A stretch of DNA of 16,038 nucleotides from Chloroflexota bacterium (GCA_004298915.1 SCTE01000510.1:1-16038); one strand, 5' to 3'; counted from the stretch's first letter, positions 1 to 7,339 are shown. Notes: generated by a model from the letters alone, not told the origin. Translations and numbers: made by a program.

Positions 1-607
1 GCTCGGCTGGGTCAATGACGTCGTCATCGAGGTCCTCAGTTCGTTCGAGGACGCGCCGGGCACGCTGATCAAGGAGGACCTCCTCGTGGAGCAACGGAAC
101 AAGGTTCGCGGCCTCGCCCATGACCGCAACGTCGCGAAGGTGACCGTCGTCGCCGTCCCGGATCGCCCGGGCGTCGCTCGGACCCTTTTCGATCCCCTCG
201 CCGAAGCCGGGATCAACGTGGACATGATCGTCCAGAACGTCGGGCACGGCGGCGCGACCGACCTGTCGTTCACGGTGCCGCGCGTCGAGCTGGCCAAGGC
301 GAAGAAGGTGCTCGAGCCGATCGTCCGGGATCTGGGTGCGCGCGAGCTCACGACCGACGCCTCCGTGGCGAAGGTGTCGATCGTCGGGGCAGGTCTCCAC
401 AATGCCCCCGGGTACGCCGCGCGGATGTTCGGGACGCTTGCCGATGCCGGCGTGAACATCGAGATGATCTCGACATCCGAGGTCCGGATCACGTGCATGA
501 TCGCCGAGGCCGAGCTCCCCCAGGCGCTCGATGCCCTGCACGGCGCCTTCGAGCTCGCCCGGCCCGACCCGATCGACGAAGCCGCGACGGGCCGCGTGGC
601 CGGCTGA
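1..607 (+). CDS. lysC: Aspartate kinase, C-terminal part (5' truncated)
   Basis: Aspartate kinase phosphorylates L-aspartate, the first step towards lysine, threonine, methionine and diaminopimelate. Only the last 201 residues lie in the window. The reading frame is open from base 2, and the kinase catalytic domain is upstream. Visible are the linker (SSFEDAPGTLI) and two ACT regulatory domains. The first contains VPDRPGVARTLFDPLAEAG and INVDMIVQN; the second contains VSIVGAGLHNAPGYAARMF and VNIEMISTSEVRITCMI. These domains normally bind lysine and/or threonine for feedback inhibition. The stop at 605-607 is 4 bases before birA. A GTG at 86 with a strong ribosome binding site may also give a separate beta subunit. 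Family assignment is secure; which amino acid inhibits it cannot be read from the sequence. Confidence 0.95.
   Translation, partial: LGWVNDVVIEVLSSFEDAPGTLIKEDLLVEQRNKVRGLAHDRNVAKVTVVAVPDRPGVARTLFDPLAEAGINVDMIVQNVGHGGATDLSFTVPRVELAKAKKVLEPIVRDLGARELTTDASVAKVSIVGAGLHNAPGYAARMFGTLADAGVNIEMISTSEVRITCMIAEAELPQALDALHGAFELARPDPIDEAATGRVAG
71..88 (+). promoter_or_regulatory. Internal Shine-Dalgarno and GTG start for an aspartate kinase beta subunit
   Basis: AAGGAGG at 71-77 lies 8 bases before an in-frame GTG at 86-88. The resulting 173-residue product begins MEQRNKVRGLAHDRN and contains exactly the two ACT domains. In Corynebacterium and Bacillus alpha2beta2 aspartate kinases, the beta subunit starts at this same point, just before the first ACT domain. 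The AAG GAG codons also encode the ordinary KE of the linker, so the match could be partly coincidental. Confidence 0.5.
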
Positions 608-611
608 CTGG

Positions 612-1502
612 ATGACGACCTCCGACGTCCTCGCCGCCTACGCCCGCGTCGAACGATTCGACGCCGTCGGCTCGACCAACGACATCGTTCGTTCCTGGTT
701 GGCGGACGGCACGCCCGAGGTCTGCGTTGCCGTCGCCGACGAGCAGCTGGCCGGCCGTGGCCGGAGCGGCCGTTCGTGGACCGCGCCGAAGGGTGCGGCC
801 CTGCTCTGCTCGGTCGGCTTCCGACCCACCTGGCTGGACGCGGGCCATGCCTGGCGACTCGCGGCGATCGTGGGTCTGGCGATGGCCGACGCCGCCGAGG
901 AGGTCGCCGGCCTCGGCGAAGGCACCATCCGGTTCAAGTGGCCGAACGACCTGGTGATCGTTCATGCGGGCCCCGAGGCCCTCCTGATCGGCGACGTTCC
1001 CGCAACCGACGCCCGGGCCCGCCGATCGGCTCCCCTCGAGCTCCGCAAGCTGGCCGGCATCCTCGGCGAGAGCGAGGGCCTCGGCACCGCCGATCCGCGG
1101 CTGGTCGTGGGGATCGGGATCAATGCCGGGTGGAAGGCGGCCGATTTCCCGGCCGAGCTCGAGATCGCCATGACGTCCCTGCTCGAGGTCTCCGGCGGCC
1201 GCCCGATCGATCGTGACGACCTCCTTGACGCGTTTCTCGGCCGCCTGGAGACCCGGCTCGCTGCCCTTCGCGGCGGGCGCTTCGACGTCGCCGGCTGGAT
1301 CGCCCGGCAGGTCACGACCGGTCACCTCGTGACGCTGTCGGGCCTCGACGGGTCGATGGAGTCGATCCGTGCCGTGGGCGTGGATGCCGCGAGCGGTGCC
1401 CTCGTCGTCGACGGCGTCGATGCCCTCGGGCAGCCCGCAGATCGGCTCGTCCATGCCGGCGAGATCGTCCACCTCCGCCTCGCCGATCCAGGCAAGGTGT
1501 AA
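612..1502 (+). CDS. birA: Biotin-[acetyl-CoA carboxylase] ligase, no DNA-binding domain
   Basis: This enzyme activates biotin with ATP to biotinyl-AMP and transfers it to the lysine of BCCP, here presumably AccB at 9335-9853. The 296-residue product shows the family signatures: STND (21-24), the biotinyl-AMP loop GRGRSGRSW (48-56), KWPNDL (109-114), KLAGIL (146-151) and GIGIN (167-171). A C-terminal SH3-like domain spans about 233-290. The protein starts directly at the catalytic domain, so it is the monofunctional class without the N-terminal helix-turn-helix of E. coli BirA and is unlikely to repress transcription. Between KWPNDL and KLAGIL there are 31 residues, where about 5 to 8 are usual. 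ATG 612 is chosen because an upstream in-frame ATG at 531 would lie deep in lysC. Its ribosome binding site is weak, so translation may be coupled to lysC. Confidence 0.93.
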   Translation: MTTSDVLAAYARVERFDAVGSTNDIVRSWLADGTPEVCVAVADEQLAGRGRSGRSWTAPKGAALLCSVGFRPTWLDAGHAWRLAAIVGLAMADAAEEVAGLGEGTIRFKWPNDLVIVHAGPEALLIGDVPATDARARRSAPLELRKLAGILGESEGLGTADPRLVVGIGINAGWKAADFPAELEIAMTSLLEVSGGRPIDRDDLLDAFLGRLETRLAALRGGRFDVAGWIARQVTTGHLVTLSGLDGSMESIRAVGVDAASGALVVDGVDALGQPADRLVHAGEIVHLRLADPGKV

Positions 1503-1506
1503 CGCG

Positions 1507-2166
1507 ATGGCCCGCCCGGTGTTCAGGAGATCGGGAGCGGCCGAATCGGCCGCGCCCCGGATCGCGCATCTCGATCTCGATCGGCCCCTCGTCGAGGCGG
1601 CCCTTCGCGATCCGGCCCGGTTCGAAGCCCTCTATCGGCGGTACGTGGCCCAGGTGTACAGCTTCGCGTTCTACGAACTCGGGAATCATCACGCGGCGGA
1701 GGATGCGACCGCGCGGACGTTCATGTCCGCCCTCGCGAACCTGCCGAGGTTCGACGAGCGGGCACGCCCCGAGGACGGCGAGGGCGCATCGACGTTCAAG
1801 GTCTGGCTGTTCCAGATCGCCCGGAATGGCATCGCCAACGAACGGCGATCCGCGCGCCGTCACCCCGAGACCGTGCTCGAGGAGCCGATCGCGGCGATGA
1901 TCGCGGATCCGCTCAATGTCGAGGAGGATGCGGTCCGGCGGGACGAGGCGTCCCTGGCCTGGCGCGCGGTCGGCCGGTTGCCGGGCGATCGGCGTCGAGC
2001 GCTCGTCCTGCGCTTCGTCAATGAACTCAGCACGGCCGAGATTGCCGGGGTCATGGGCCGATCCGAGGGCGCGATCCGCGTGCTCCTGCATCGTGGTCTT
2101 CGAGCCGTCGCCCGCGATCTCGGGGCGGGATCGGCCGAATCCCCTGAGCCCCGGCGCCGGGCATGA
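1507..2166 (+). CDS. ECF-type RNA polymerase sigma factor (sigma-70 family)
   Basis: The 219-residue product has the two-domain layout of an extracytoplasmic-function sigma factor. Region 2 lies at about 37-110 (FEALYRRYVAQVYSFAF, then DATARTFMSALANLPRF and VWLFQIARN). Region 4 lies at about 153-205 and ends in the helix-turn-helix ELSTAEIAGVMGRSEGAI plus RVLLHRGLRAV. The first 25 or so residues are an Arg/Ala-rich extension. ATG 1507 follows AAGGTG (1494-1499) and the birA stop by 4 bases. An earlier in-frame ATG at 1369 lies inside birA and is unlikely. The stop overlaps the next gene's start (ATGA), which suggests coupled synthesis of a sigma factor with its partner. The target promoters and the ECF group cannot be named from sequence alone. 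Confidence 0.9.
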   Translation: MARPVFRRSGAAESAAPRIAHLDLDRPLVEAALRDPARFEALYRRYVAQVYSFAFYELGNHHAAEDATARTFMSALANLPRFDERARPEDGEGASTFKVWLFQIARNGIANERRSARRHPETVLEEPIAAMIADPLNVEEDAVRRDEASLAWRAVGRLPGDRRRALVLRFVNELSTAEIAGVMGRSEGAIRVLLHRGLRAVARDLGAGSAESPEPRRRA

Positions 2167-2780
2167 CCCTGCTCGGGCGCGACGTCATCGAGGTCGAGGC
2201 GCTGGTCACGGATCGCTATCTCGACGCCTTGCTGATGGAGGCGGATCCGGTCGGACCGGACTCCATGGGCACGGGTCCCTCGCCCCGTCGTCGTCCCTGG
2301 TTCATGACGGCGCTCGGACTCGGAGCGGACCAGGTTGCGCGCGTCCAGCTCGACAGCGGCGTCCGCCTCGCCTCGGAGCGCCTCACTCGTGACCTGCCCC
2401 GGTTCCATCCCTCGTTCCGGTTCGAGGAGCGCCTTGCGGTGCGCCTCGCCGAGGCTGCCGCGTCGATGCACCTGCCCCTCGCGGCCGGCGGCGAATCCGG
2501 GGCGCGCCTGGTCACGCTGCCCGTCCCCACGTCCGCGCTGGCCGGCGACCAGCCGGCCTCGGACGAGCATCCGGCTCGTGAGCCGAGCCCGAGGAACCCG
2601 GCGCCACGGCCCATGCTCGTGAGCGGGGCGGTTGCCGCTTCGGCGCTGAGCCTCGCCGGGGCGGCCTGGGTCGCCTGGCGCCGGGCCAGGGTCCACGGAT
2701 CGCCGATGGCGCGGGCCGCGCGGGCCGCGCACTCGATGCGCGATCGCTCCACGCCCGCGATGCGCGGCCGGCCGGCATAG
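2163..2780 (+). CDS. Hypothetical single-pass membrane protein, possible anti-sigma partner
   Basis: This 205-residue protein matches no family that I recognise. Residues 1-105 look soluble and contain VTDRYLDALLMEAD (15-28) and FHPSFRFEERLAVRLAEAA (81-99). A Pro/Ser-rich linker (about 120-150) leads to one hydrophobic helix (about 151-172, MLVSGAVAASALSLAGAAWV), followed by a strongly basic tail (RRARVHG onwards). By the positive-inside rule the short basic C-terminus would be cytoplasmic. Its ATG overlaps the sigma factor stop by 4 bases. A membrane protein translationally coupled to an ECF sigma factor is often its anti-sigma factor. However, I see no zinc-binding HXXXCXXC motif, and the soluble N-terminal part would then sit outside the membrane unless the topology is reversed. 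The anti-sigma role is inference from position only. Confidence 0.75.
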   Translation: MTLLGRDVIEVEALVTDRYLDALLMEADPVGPDSMGTGPSPRRRPWFMTALGLGADQVARVQLDSGVRLASERLTRDLPRFHPSFRFEERLAVRLAEAAASMHLPLAAGGESGARLVTLPVPTSALAGDQPASDEHPAREPSPRNPAPRPMLVSGAVAASALSLAGAAWVAWRRARVHGSPMARAARAAHSMRDRSTPAMRGRPA

Positions 2781-2789
2781 GGGAGCGAG

Positions 2790-3800
2790 ATGCCGATCAA
2801 ACTGCCCTCGTTCCGCCCGCGCAAGGACGCCTATCCGGCCGACCTGTGGACGAAGTGCCCGTCGTGCTCCGAGATGCTGTTCAACAAGCAGCTCGACAAG
2901 TCAGATCGGGTCTGCCCGACCTGCGGCCACCACTTCCGCCTCTCGGCCGAGGCGCGAATCGCCCTCCTCGTCGACGATCGAAGCTTCGTCGAGGTGGATG
3001 CCGGGCTCCAGAGCGTCGATGCCCTCGGGTTCGTGGACCAGAAGCCGTACCCGGATCGCCTCGCCGCCGCCCAGCTCGCGACCGGCATGCGCGACGCCGC
3101 GGTCCGCGGCACCGCGACGATCGACGGGCACCGTGTCTCGCTGTGCGTCATGGACTTCGCGTTCATGGGCGGCTCGATGGGCGCGGTCGTCGGCGAGAAG
3201 GTGACCCGGGCCGCCGAACAGGCCCTCATGGAGCGACTGCCCCTGATCATCGTCTCCGCGTCCGGAGGGGCACGCATGCAGGAGGGGACGCTCGCCCTGA
3301 TGCAGCTCGCGAAGACGTGCGCCGCGCTCGAGCGGCTGCGCGCGGCCGGCGTCCCGTACATCTCGATCATGAGCGACCCGACGACGGGCGGGGTCTTCGC
3401 ATCCTATGCCGTGCTGGGTGACATCAACATCGCGGAGCCGAACGCGCTCATCGGGTTCGCCGGGGCGCGCGTCGCGGCCGGGACGATCGCCCAGGAACTC
3501 CCCCCGGGCTTCCAGCGGTCCGAGTTCCTGTTCGAACACGGGTTCGTGGATCGCGTCGTCGCCCGCCGCTCGCTCCGTGGCGAGATCGCCGACCTCCTCC
3601 GCTACCTCGTCCCGGGCGAGCAGCGCCCGGCGGCCGACAACGGGCGGTCCCTGTTCGATCCGATCGGGTTCCTGACGTCGCTGGCGGATCGGGTCGTTCC
3701 CGACCTGCCGGCGCCCGAGGAGGCTCCGGCGCGTCCCACGGAACCCGCCGACGACGTGCCGGCTGCCCGGGCCGCGGATCGCGAGGCGACGCGTGGTTGA
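2790..3800 (+). CDS. accD: Acetyl-CoA carboxylase carboxyltransferase subunit beta
   Basis: With AccA this subunit forms the carboxyltransferase that moves CO2 from carboxybiotin to acetyl-CoA, giving malonyl-CoA. The 336-residue product has the typical N-terminal zinc ribbon: CPSC at 23-26 and CPTC at 42-45. The crotonase-fold domain follows, with SASGGARMQEG (156-166), SDPTTGGVFASYA (195-207) and GFAGARV (222-228). The family core ends near residue 300; the last 35 or so residues are a Pro/Ala/Glu-rich tail of unknown role. GGGAG at 2781-2785 sits just before ATG 2790. The end overlaps accA by 8 bases, consistent with 1:1 production of the two subunits. Confidence 0.97.
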   Translation: MPIKLPSFRPRKDAYPADLWTKCPSCSEMLFNKQLDKSDRVCPTCGHHFRLSAEARIALLVDDRSFVEVDAGLQSVDALGFVDQKPYPDRLAAAQLATGMRDAAVRGTATIDGHRVSLCVMDFAFMGGSMGAVVGEKVTRAAEQALMERLPLIIVSASGGARMQEGTLALMQLAKTCAALERLRAAGVPYISIMSDPTTGGVFASYAVLGDINIAEPNALIGFAGARVAAGTIAQELPPGFQRSEFLFEHGFVDRVVARRSLRGEIADLLRYLVPGEQRPAADNGRSLFDPIGFLTSLADRVVPDLPAPEEAPARPTEPADDVPAARAADREATRG

Positions 3801-4794
3801 CCGGCTGCTCGGCAGGCGGCCCGTCGCCGGTCCCGTGGCGCCCGAGGATGCCAAGGCCGAGATGTGGAACCGCGTCCAGCTCGCCCGCAACCTCCGCCGC
3901 CCGAGGACCCTGGACCTCCTGGCCGAGATGGCCGACGAGATCATCGAGATCCATGGGGATCGGGCGTTCGGCGATGACGCGGCGATGGCCTGTGGGTTCG
4001 CCCGGATCGACGGCCATCGGGTCGTGTTCATCGGGCAGCAGAAGGGTGCCGACACGGACGAGAACGTACGCCGGAACTTCGGGATGCCCCATCCCGAGGG
4101 CTATCGCAAGGCGATGCGGGCGATGGACCTCGCGGAGCGCTTCGGGCTCCCGGTGGTCACGTTCGTGGACGTTCCCGGTGCACACCCGGGTCCGGAATCC
4201 GAGGAACGCGGCATTGCCGAGGCCATCGCCCGCTCGATCGGCCTGATGACGCGCCTCCGGACCCCGATCGTGTCGGTGATCACCGGCGAGGGCGGCTCGG
4301 GCGGGGCCATCGCGATCGCCGTCGGCGATGTCGTGATCGCGCTCGAGAACGCGGTCTACGCGGTGATCAGCCCCGAAGGCTGTGCCGCCATCCTGTGGCG
4401 CTCCTCTGACGAGGCGGCCACGGCCGCACTGGCGATGCGCATGTCGGCCGACGACCAGCAGGCCCTCGGGGTCGTGGACCAGGTCGTCGCGGAGCCCGGT
4501 GAGGGCGCGCACGCGGATCATGCCGAGACCGCGCGGCGACTCCGCACGGTGATCGTCGCGGAGCTCGACCGGCTGGAGCGGATCCCGACCGACGAGCTCC
4601 TCGCGGCCCGCTACGAGCGCTATCGGGCCTTCGGCGCCTACACTGAGACGGCCGCGCCACCCATGACGCCGCCGCCCAATCGCGGGCTTGCCGACCGGGT
4701 TCGCGACCTGCTGGATCCGACCCGATGGTTGACCGGCACATCGACAACCGGGACGCCGCGCCGCGACGACCCGACCGCTCCCGAGGAGGCCTGA
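3793..4794 (+). CDS. accA: Acetyl-CoA carboxylase carboxyltransferase subunit alpha
   Basis: AccA is the partner of AccD in the carboxyltransferase half-reaction. The 333-residue product carries the family signatures EIHGDRAFGDD (52-62), RRNFGMPHPEGYRKA (93-107), a variant DVPGAHPG (126-133) where DTPGAYPG is usual, the glycine-rich oxyanion segment GEGGSGGA (165-172) and ISPEGCAAILW (192-202). It starts at GTG 3793, inside the last codons of accD. The N-terminal 20 or so residues and a C-terminal tail from about 281 (Pro/Thr-rich) extend beyond the conserved core. The stop at 4792-4794 is 2 bases before the next start, and the ribosome binding site of the next gene lies inside the accA 3' end. 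Confidence 0.97.
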   Translation: MVDRLLGRRPVAGPVAPEDAKAEMWNRVQLARNLRRPRTLDLLAEMADEIIEIHGDRAFGDDAAMACGFARIDGHRVVFIGQQKGADTDENVRRNFGMPHPEGYRKAMRAMDLAERFGLPVVTFVDVPGAHPGPESEERGIAEAIARSIGLMTRLRTPIVSVITGEGGSGGAIAIAVGDVVIALENAVYAVISPEGCAAILWRSSDEAATAALAMRMSADDQQALGVVDQVVAEPGEGAHADHAETARRLRTVIVAELDRLERIPTDELLAARYERYRAFGAYTETAAPPMTPPPNRGLADRVRDLLDPTRWLTGTSTTGTPRRDDPTAPEEA

Positions 4795-4799
4795 GCGTG
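4783..4799 (+). promoter_or_regulatory. Ribosome binding site setting the start of the BCCP-like gene
   Basis: GAGGAGG at 4783-4789 stands 7 bases before GTG 4797-4799. This is the reason for preferring this start over the in-frame ATG at 4725, which lies 70 bases inside accA and has no comparable site. Confidence 0.7.
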
Positions 4800-5450
4800 C
4801 CCCAGGACCGAGATCCCGGCCCGGATGCCGCACGCACGGCGAATCACGCCGGCATCGAGCGACTCATGGACACGCTCCTTCCCTCGTTGATCGCCAAGCT
4901 CGCGACGCTCCACGTGGGCGAGCTCGAGGTTCGCGAGGGCGACTGGCACGTTCGCCTGCGCCACCCGGCCGGCGTTGACGGAGACCTCGGGCGGCGAGCC
5001 GGCGATCGACCGTCGCAACGCGGGCACGCGGGCCACGACGCCGTCGGGGCTCCGGCCCCCGCGCGAACCACCCCGGTCGGCCCGGGACCTTCCGCCGCCG
5101 CGACCGCATCCACGAATGGCACGCAGCCGGCACTCGCACCGGTCGGTCCGGGCCGCGCGGTCGATGGCGCGCCTGCCCACGAGGATGGCTCGGGGCAGGC
5201 CACCGCCCATGGGCCCATCGCGCTATCGCCGGCGGTCGGCATCTTCCAGCCCGGGTCCGCGGCGATCGCCGGTACGCGCGTCCGGGCGGGCGAGCGGCTC
5301 GGGGCGGTCGACATGCTCGGGATTCCGCAGGACGTCCTTGCCCCCGCCGACGGCATCGTCACCTCGATCATGGTCGAAGCCGGTACCGCGGTCGAGTACG
5401 GGCAGGAACTCGTCGGCATCGAGGCCACCGCGGGATCCGAGGCCCGCTGA
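4797..5450 (+). CDS. BCCP-like (biotinyl/lipoyl fold) protein lacking the biotin lysine
   Basis: The 217-residue product has the full layout of a biotin carboxyl carrier protein. It has an N-terminal helix and ELEVREGDWHVRLRHP segment (42-57), then a long Ala/Pro/Gly-rich linker (about 58-138), then a biotinyl-type domain (about 139-210) containing SPAVGIF, TRVRAGERLGAVD and EAGTAVEYGQELVGIE. Aligned without gaps to the AccB of this operon, the biotin motif EAMKL is replaced by DMLGI: the acceptor Lys (AccB K136) corresponds to Gly175. It therefore cannot be biotinylated at the normal site. It lies between accA and accC, 2 bases from each, so it is probably made in step with them. Likely roles, by inference, are a structural or regulatory subunit of acetyl-CoA carboxylase, as plant BADC proteins are. 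Decay of a duplicate is less likely because the rest of the fold is intact. Confidence 0.85.
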   Translation: MPQDRDPGPDAARTANHAGIERLMDTLLPSLIAKLATLHVGELEVREGDWHVRLRHPAGVDGDLGRRAGDRPSQRGHAGHDAVGAPAPARTTPVGPGPSAAATASTNGTQPALAPVGPGRAVDGAPAHEDGSGQATAHGPIALSPAVGIFQPGSAAIAGTRVRAGERLGAVDMLGIPQDVLAPADGIVTSIMVEAGTAVEYGQELVGIEATAGSEAR

Positions 5451-5452
5451 GC

Positions 5453-6823
5453 ATGTTCTCCAAGATCCTCATCGCCAATCGCGGCGAGATCGCGCTTCGC
5501 ATCCTGCGGGCCTGCCGCACGATGGGAATCGATGCGGTCGTCGCGTACAGCGAGGCCGATCGGGACAGCCTGGCGGTCCAGCTTGCCGACGAGGCCATCT
5601 GCATCGGGCCGCCGGACGCGCGGCGCTCCTACCTGTCCGTGCCGGCGATCATCTCGGCCGCGGTCGTGACGGGCTGCGATGCGATCCATCCGGGCTACGG
5701 CTTCCTGTCCGAGGACGAGACGTTTGCCGAGGTCGTCCGCGCCCATGACCTGACGTTCATCGGGCCGCCGCCGGAGGTCCTCGATCGCTTTGCCAGCAAG
5801 GAGGGGACCCGTCGCCTCCTGGGTGGCTTCGGCCTCCCGACGATCCCCGGGTCGGTCGGCATGATTCGCGATGACGAGCACGCCCTCGCGGAGGCCGAGC
5901 GGATCGGATATCCGGTCCTCATCAAGCCCTCGGCCGGCGGTGGCGGGAAGGGCATGCGGATGGTCCGGACCCCGCGCGAGCTCGAATCGGCGATCAAGGT
6001 CTGCCGGTCCGAGGCCAAGTCGGCATTCGGCGACGATTCGCTCTACCTCGAGAAGTGGCTCGACGACACGCGTCATGTCGAGGTCCAGGTCGCGGTCGAC
6101 CGCTACGGTCACGGCGTTCAGTTCGGCGAGCGCGACTGCTCCGTCCAGCGACGGCACCAGAAGATCCTCGAGGAGGGGCCGACGACCGCGCTCACGCCGG
6201 CGGCCCGTGCCGAGCTCAACGAGCGGGCGATCCGTGCCGTTGTGGCGGCGGGCTACGAGAACGTCGGCACCCTCGAGTTCCTCGTCGACGCCGAGGGCAA
6301 GGCCTACTTCATCGAGATCAACTGCCGGATCCAGGTCGAGCACGCGGTGACCGAGATGCTGACCGGCATGGACCTCGTCGCGATGCAGATCCGGATCGCG
6401 GCCGGTGAACCGCTGGGGATCACCCAGGCCGACGTCCAGACCCGGGGCCATGCGATCGAGTTCCGGATCAACGCCGAGGACCCGGCCCACGAGTTCCGAC
6501 CCGGCGCCGGGATCGTCGAGCGCTACCACGCCCCGGGTGGCCCGGGGATCCGGATGGACTCCCATCTCTTCCCCGGCTACGAGGTACCGCCGTTCTACGA
6601 CTCGCTCCTCGGCAAGCTCGTGGTCTGGGGTCCGGACCGGGCAACGGCGGTCGAGCGGGGACGGGCGGCCCTCGACGAGCTCGTCGTCGAAGGGATCGTG
6701 ACCAACGTCGAGATCCACAAGGCGCTCATCACCAGCGAGACGTTCCTCGAAGGCCGGATGACGACCAACCTCCTCGATCGTGTCGGCAGCGCAGCCTTCC
6801 TGGCTGCCGCGGCGCGGACCTGA
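5453..6823 (+). CDS. accC: Acetyl-CoA carboxylase, biotin carboxylase subunit
   Basis: This subunit carboxylates BCCP-bound biotin with bicarbonate and ATP. The 456-residue product has the usual length (E. coli about 449) and the residue numbering nearly coincides with E. coli. Visible are HPGYGFLSE (79-87), K116, K158, the ATP-grasp loop GGGGKGM (162-168), EKW (200-202), K237 within RRHQKILEEGP, E288, N290, R292, QVEH (294-297) and R338. Two conserved-region changes are seen next to the active site: T291 is Cys (INCRIQVEH) and the Pro after QVEH is Ala. All catalytic residues I can place are present. It follows the BCCP-like gene by 2 bases, and fabZ starts 25 bases later. Confidence 0.98.
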   Translation: MFSKILIANRGEIALRILRACRTMGIDAVVAYSEADRDSLAVQLADEAICIGPPDARRSYLSVPAIISAAVVTGCDAIHPGYGFLSEDETFAEVVRAHDLTFIGPPPEVLDRFASKEGTRRLLGGFGLPTIPGSVGMIRDDEHALAEAERIGYPVLIKPSAGGGGKGMRMVRTPRELESAIKVCRSEAKSAFGDDSLYLEKWLDDTRHVEVQVAVDRYGHGVQFGERDCSVQRRHQKILEEGPTTALTPAARAELNERAIRAVVAAGYENVGTLEFLVDAEGKAYFIEINCRIQVEHAVTEMLTGMDLVAMQIRIAAGEPLGITQADVQTRGHAIEFRINAEDPAHEFRPGAGIVERYHAPGGPGIRMDSHLFPGYEVPPFYDSLLGKLVVWGPDRATAVERGRAALDELVVEGIVTNVEIHKALITSETFLEGRMTTNLLDRVGSAAFLAAAART

Positions 6824-6848
6824 TCCACCCCAGCTACGGAGCCTGCCC

Positions 6849-7304
6849 ATGACCGAGACCGTCCACTCAGCCCGAGAGATCGAGGCACTCATCCCGCATC
6901 GCTGGCCGATCCTGCTCGTGGATCGGATCATCGAATACGACGCGGAGGCCCAGCGCATCGTCGGGATCAAGGGCGTGACGGCGACGGAGTGGTTCTTCCA
7001 GGGGCACTTCCCAGGACTCCCGGTGATGCCCGGCGTCTTCCAGGTCGAGGCGCTGGCCCAGACGATGGCCGTCTACGTCGCGAAGCAGCCAGGGTTCGGG
7101 GATCGGATCGGGCTCTTCGCCGGGATCGACGAGTGCCGCTTCAAGCGGATCGTGGTTCCGGGCGACACGCTCCGGCTCGAGGTCACGATGGACAAGCTCG
7201 GCAAGCGGTTCGGGCGCGGCCACGGCGTCGCCAGCGTCGAGGGCGAGGTGGCCTGCGAGGCGACGCTGAGCTTCATCATCCCGGGCGAAGGCGTCCTCCG
7301 ATGA
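6849..7304 (+). CDS. fabZ: 3-hydroxyacyl-[acyl-carrier-protein] dehydratase FabZ
   Basis: FabZ dehydrates 3-hydroxyacyl-ACP to trans-2-enoyl-ACP in the elongation cycle. The 151-residue hot-dog protein contains IPHRWPILLVDRI (15-27), the catalytic His in GHFPGLPVMPGV (52-63, H53) and the catalytic Glu in VEALAQ (66-71, E67). ATG 6849 is chosen because CGGAG (6837-6841) lies 7 bases upstream and the protein begins at the conserved N-terminus; an earlier in-frame ATG at 6780 overlaps accC. The 25-base gap before it is the largest within the + strand run and shows no promoter or operator. The TGA overlaps the ATG of a 12-codon minigene. Confidence 0.96.
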   Translation: MTETVHSAREIEALIPHRWPILLVDRIIEYDAEAQRIVGIKGVTATEWFFQGHFPGLPVMPGVFQVEALAQTMAVYVAKQPGFGDRIGLFAGIDECRFKRIVVPGDTLRLEVTMDKLGKRFGRGHGVASVEGEVACEATLSFIIPGEGVLR

Positions 7305-7339
7305 GCCTCCTCCCGCGCACCGCCGGGGCCGGCTCGTGA
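7301..7339 (+). CDS. 12-codon minigene bridging fabZ and the phosphoesterase
   Basis: ATG 7301 overlaps the fabZ stop (ATGA, 7301-7304). The ORF MSLLPRTAGAGS ends at TGA 7337-7339, which overlaps the GTG start of the next gene (GTGA, 7336-7339). It lies in a third reading frame, different from both neighbours. The phosphoesterase start has only a weak ribosome binding site. A terminating ribosome handed on through this peptide could therefore be how it is translated. Chance is a real alternative, because short ORFs are common in GC-rich DNA. No function is suggested for the peptide itself. Confidence 0.3.
   Translation: MSLLPRTAGAGS

Noticed and set aside
4725..4796. Earlier ATG start for the BCCP-like gene
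   Set aside because: It lies inside accA without a ribosome binding site. GTG 4797 has GAGGAGG 7 bases upstream and follows the accA stop.
4844..6970. Long - strand open frame of 708 codons opposite the BCCP-like gene and accC, and several other long antisense frames
   Set aside because: These are shadows of GC-rich coding sequence: the sense strand encodes recognisable carboxylase proteins throughout, and the antisense products show no family motifs.
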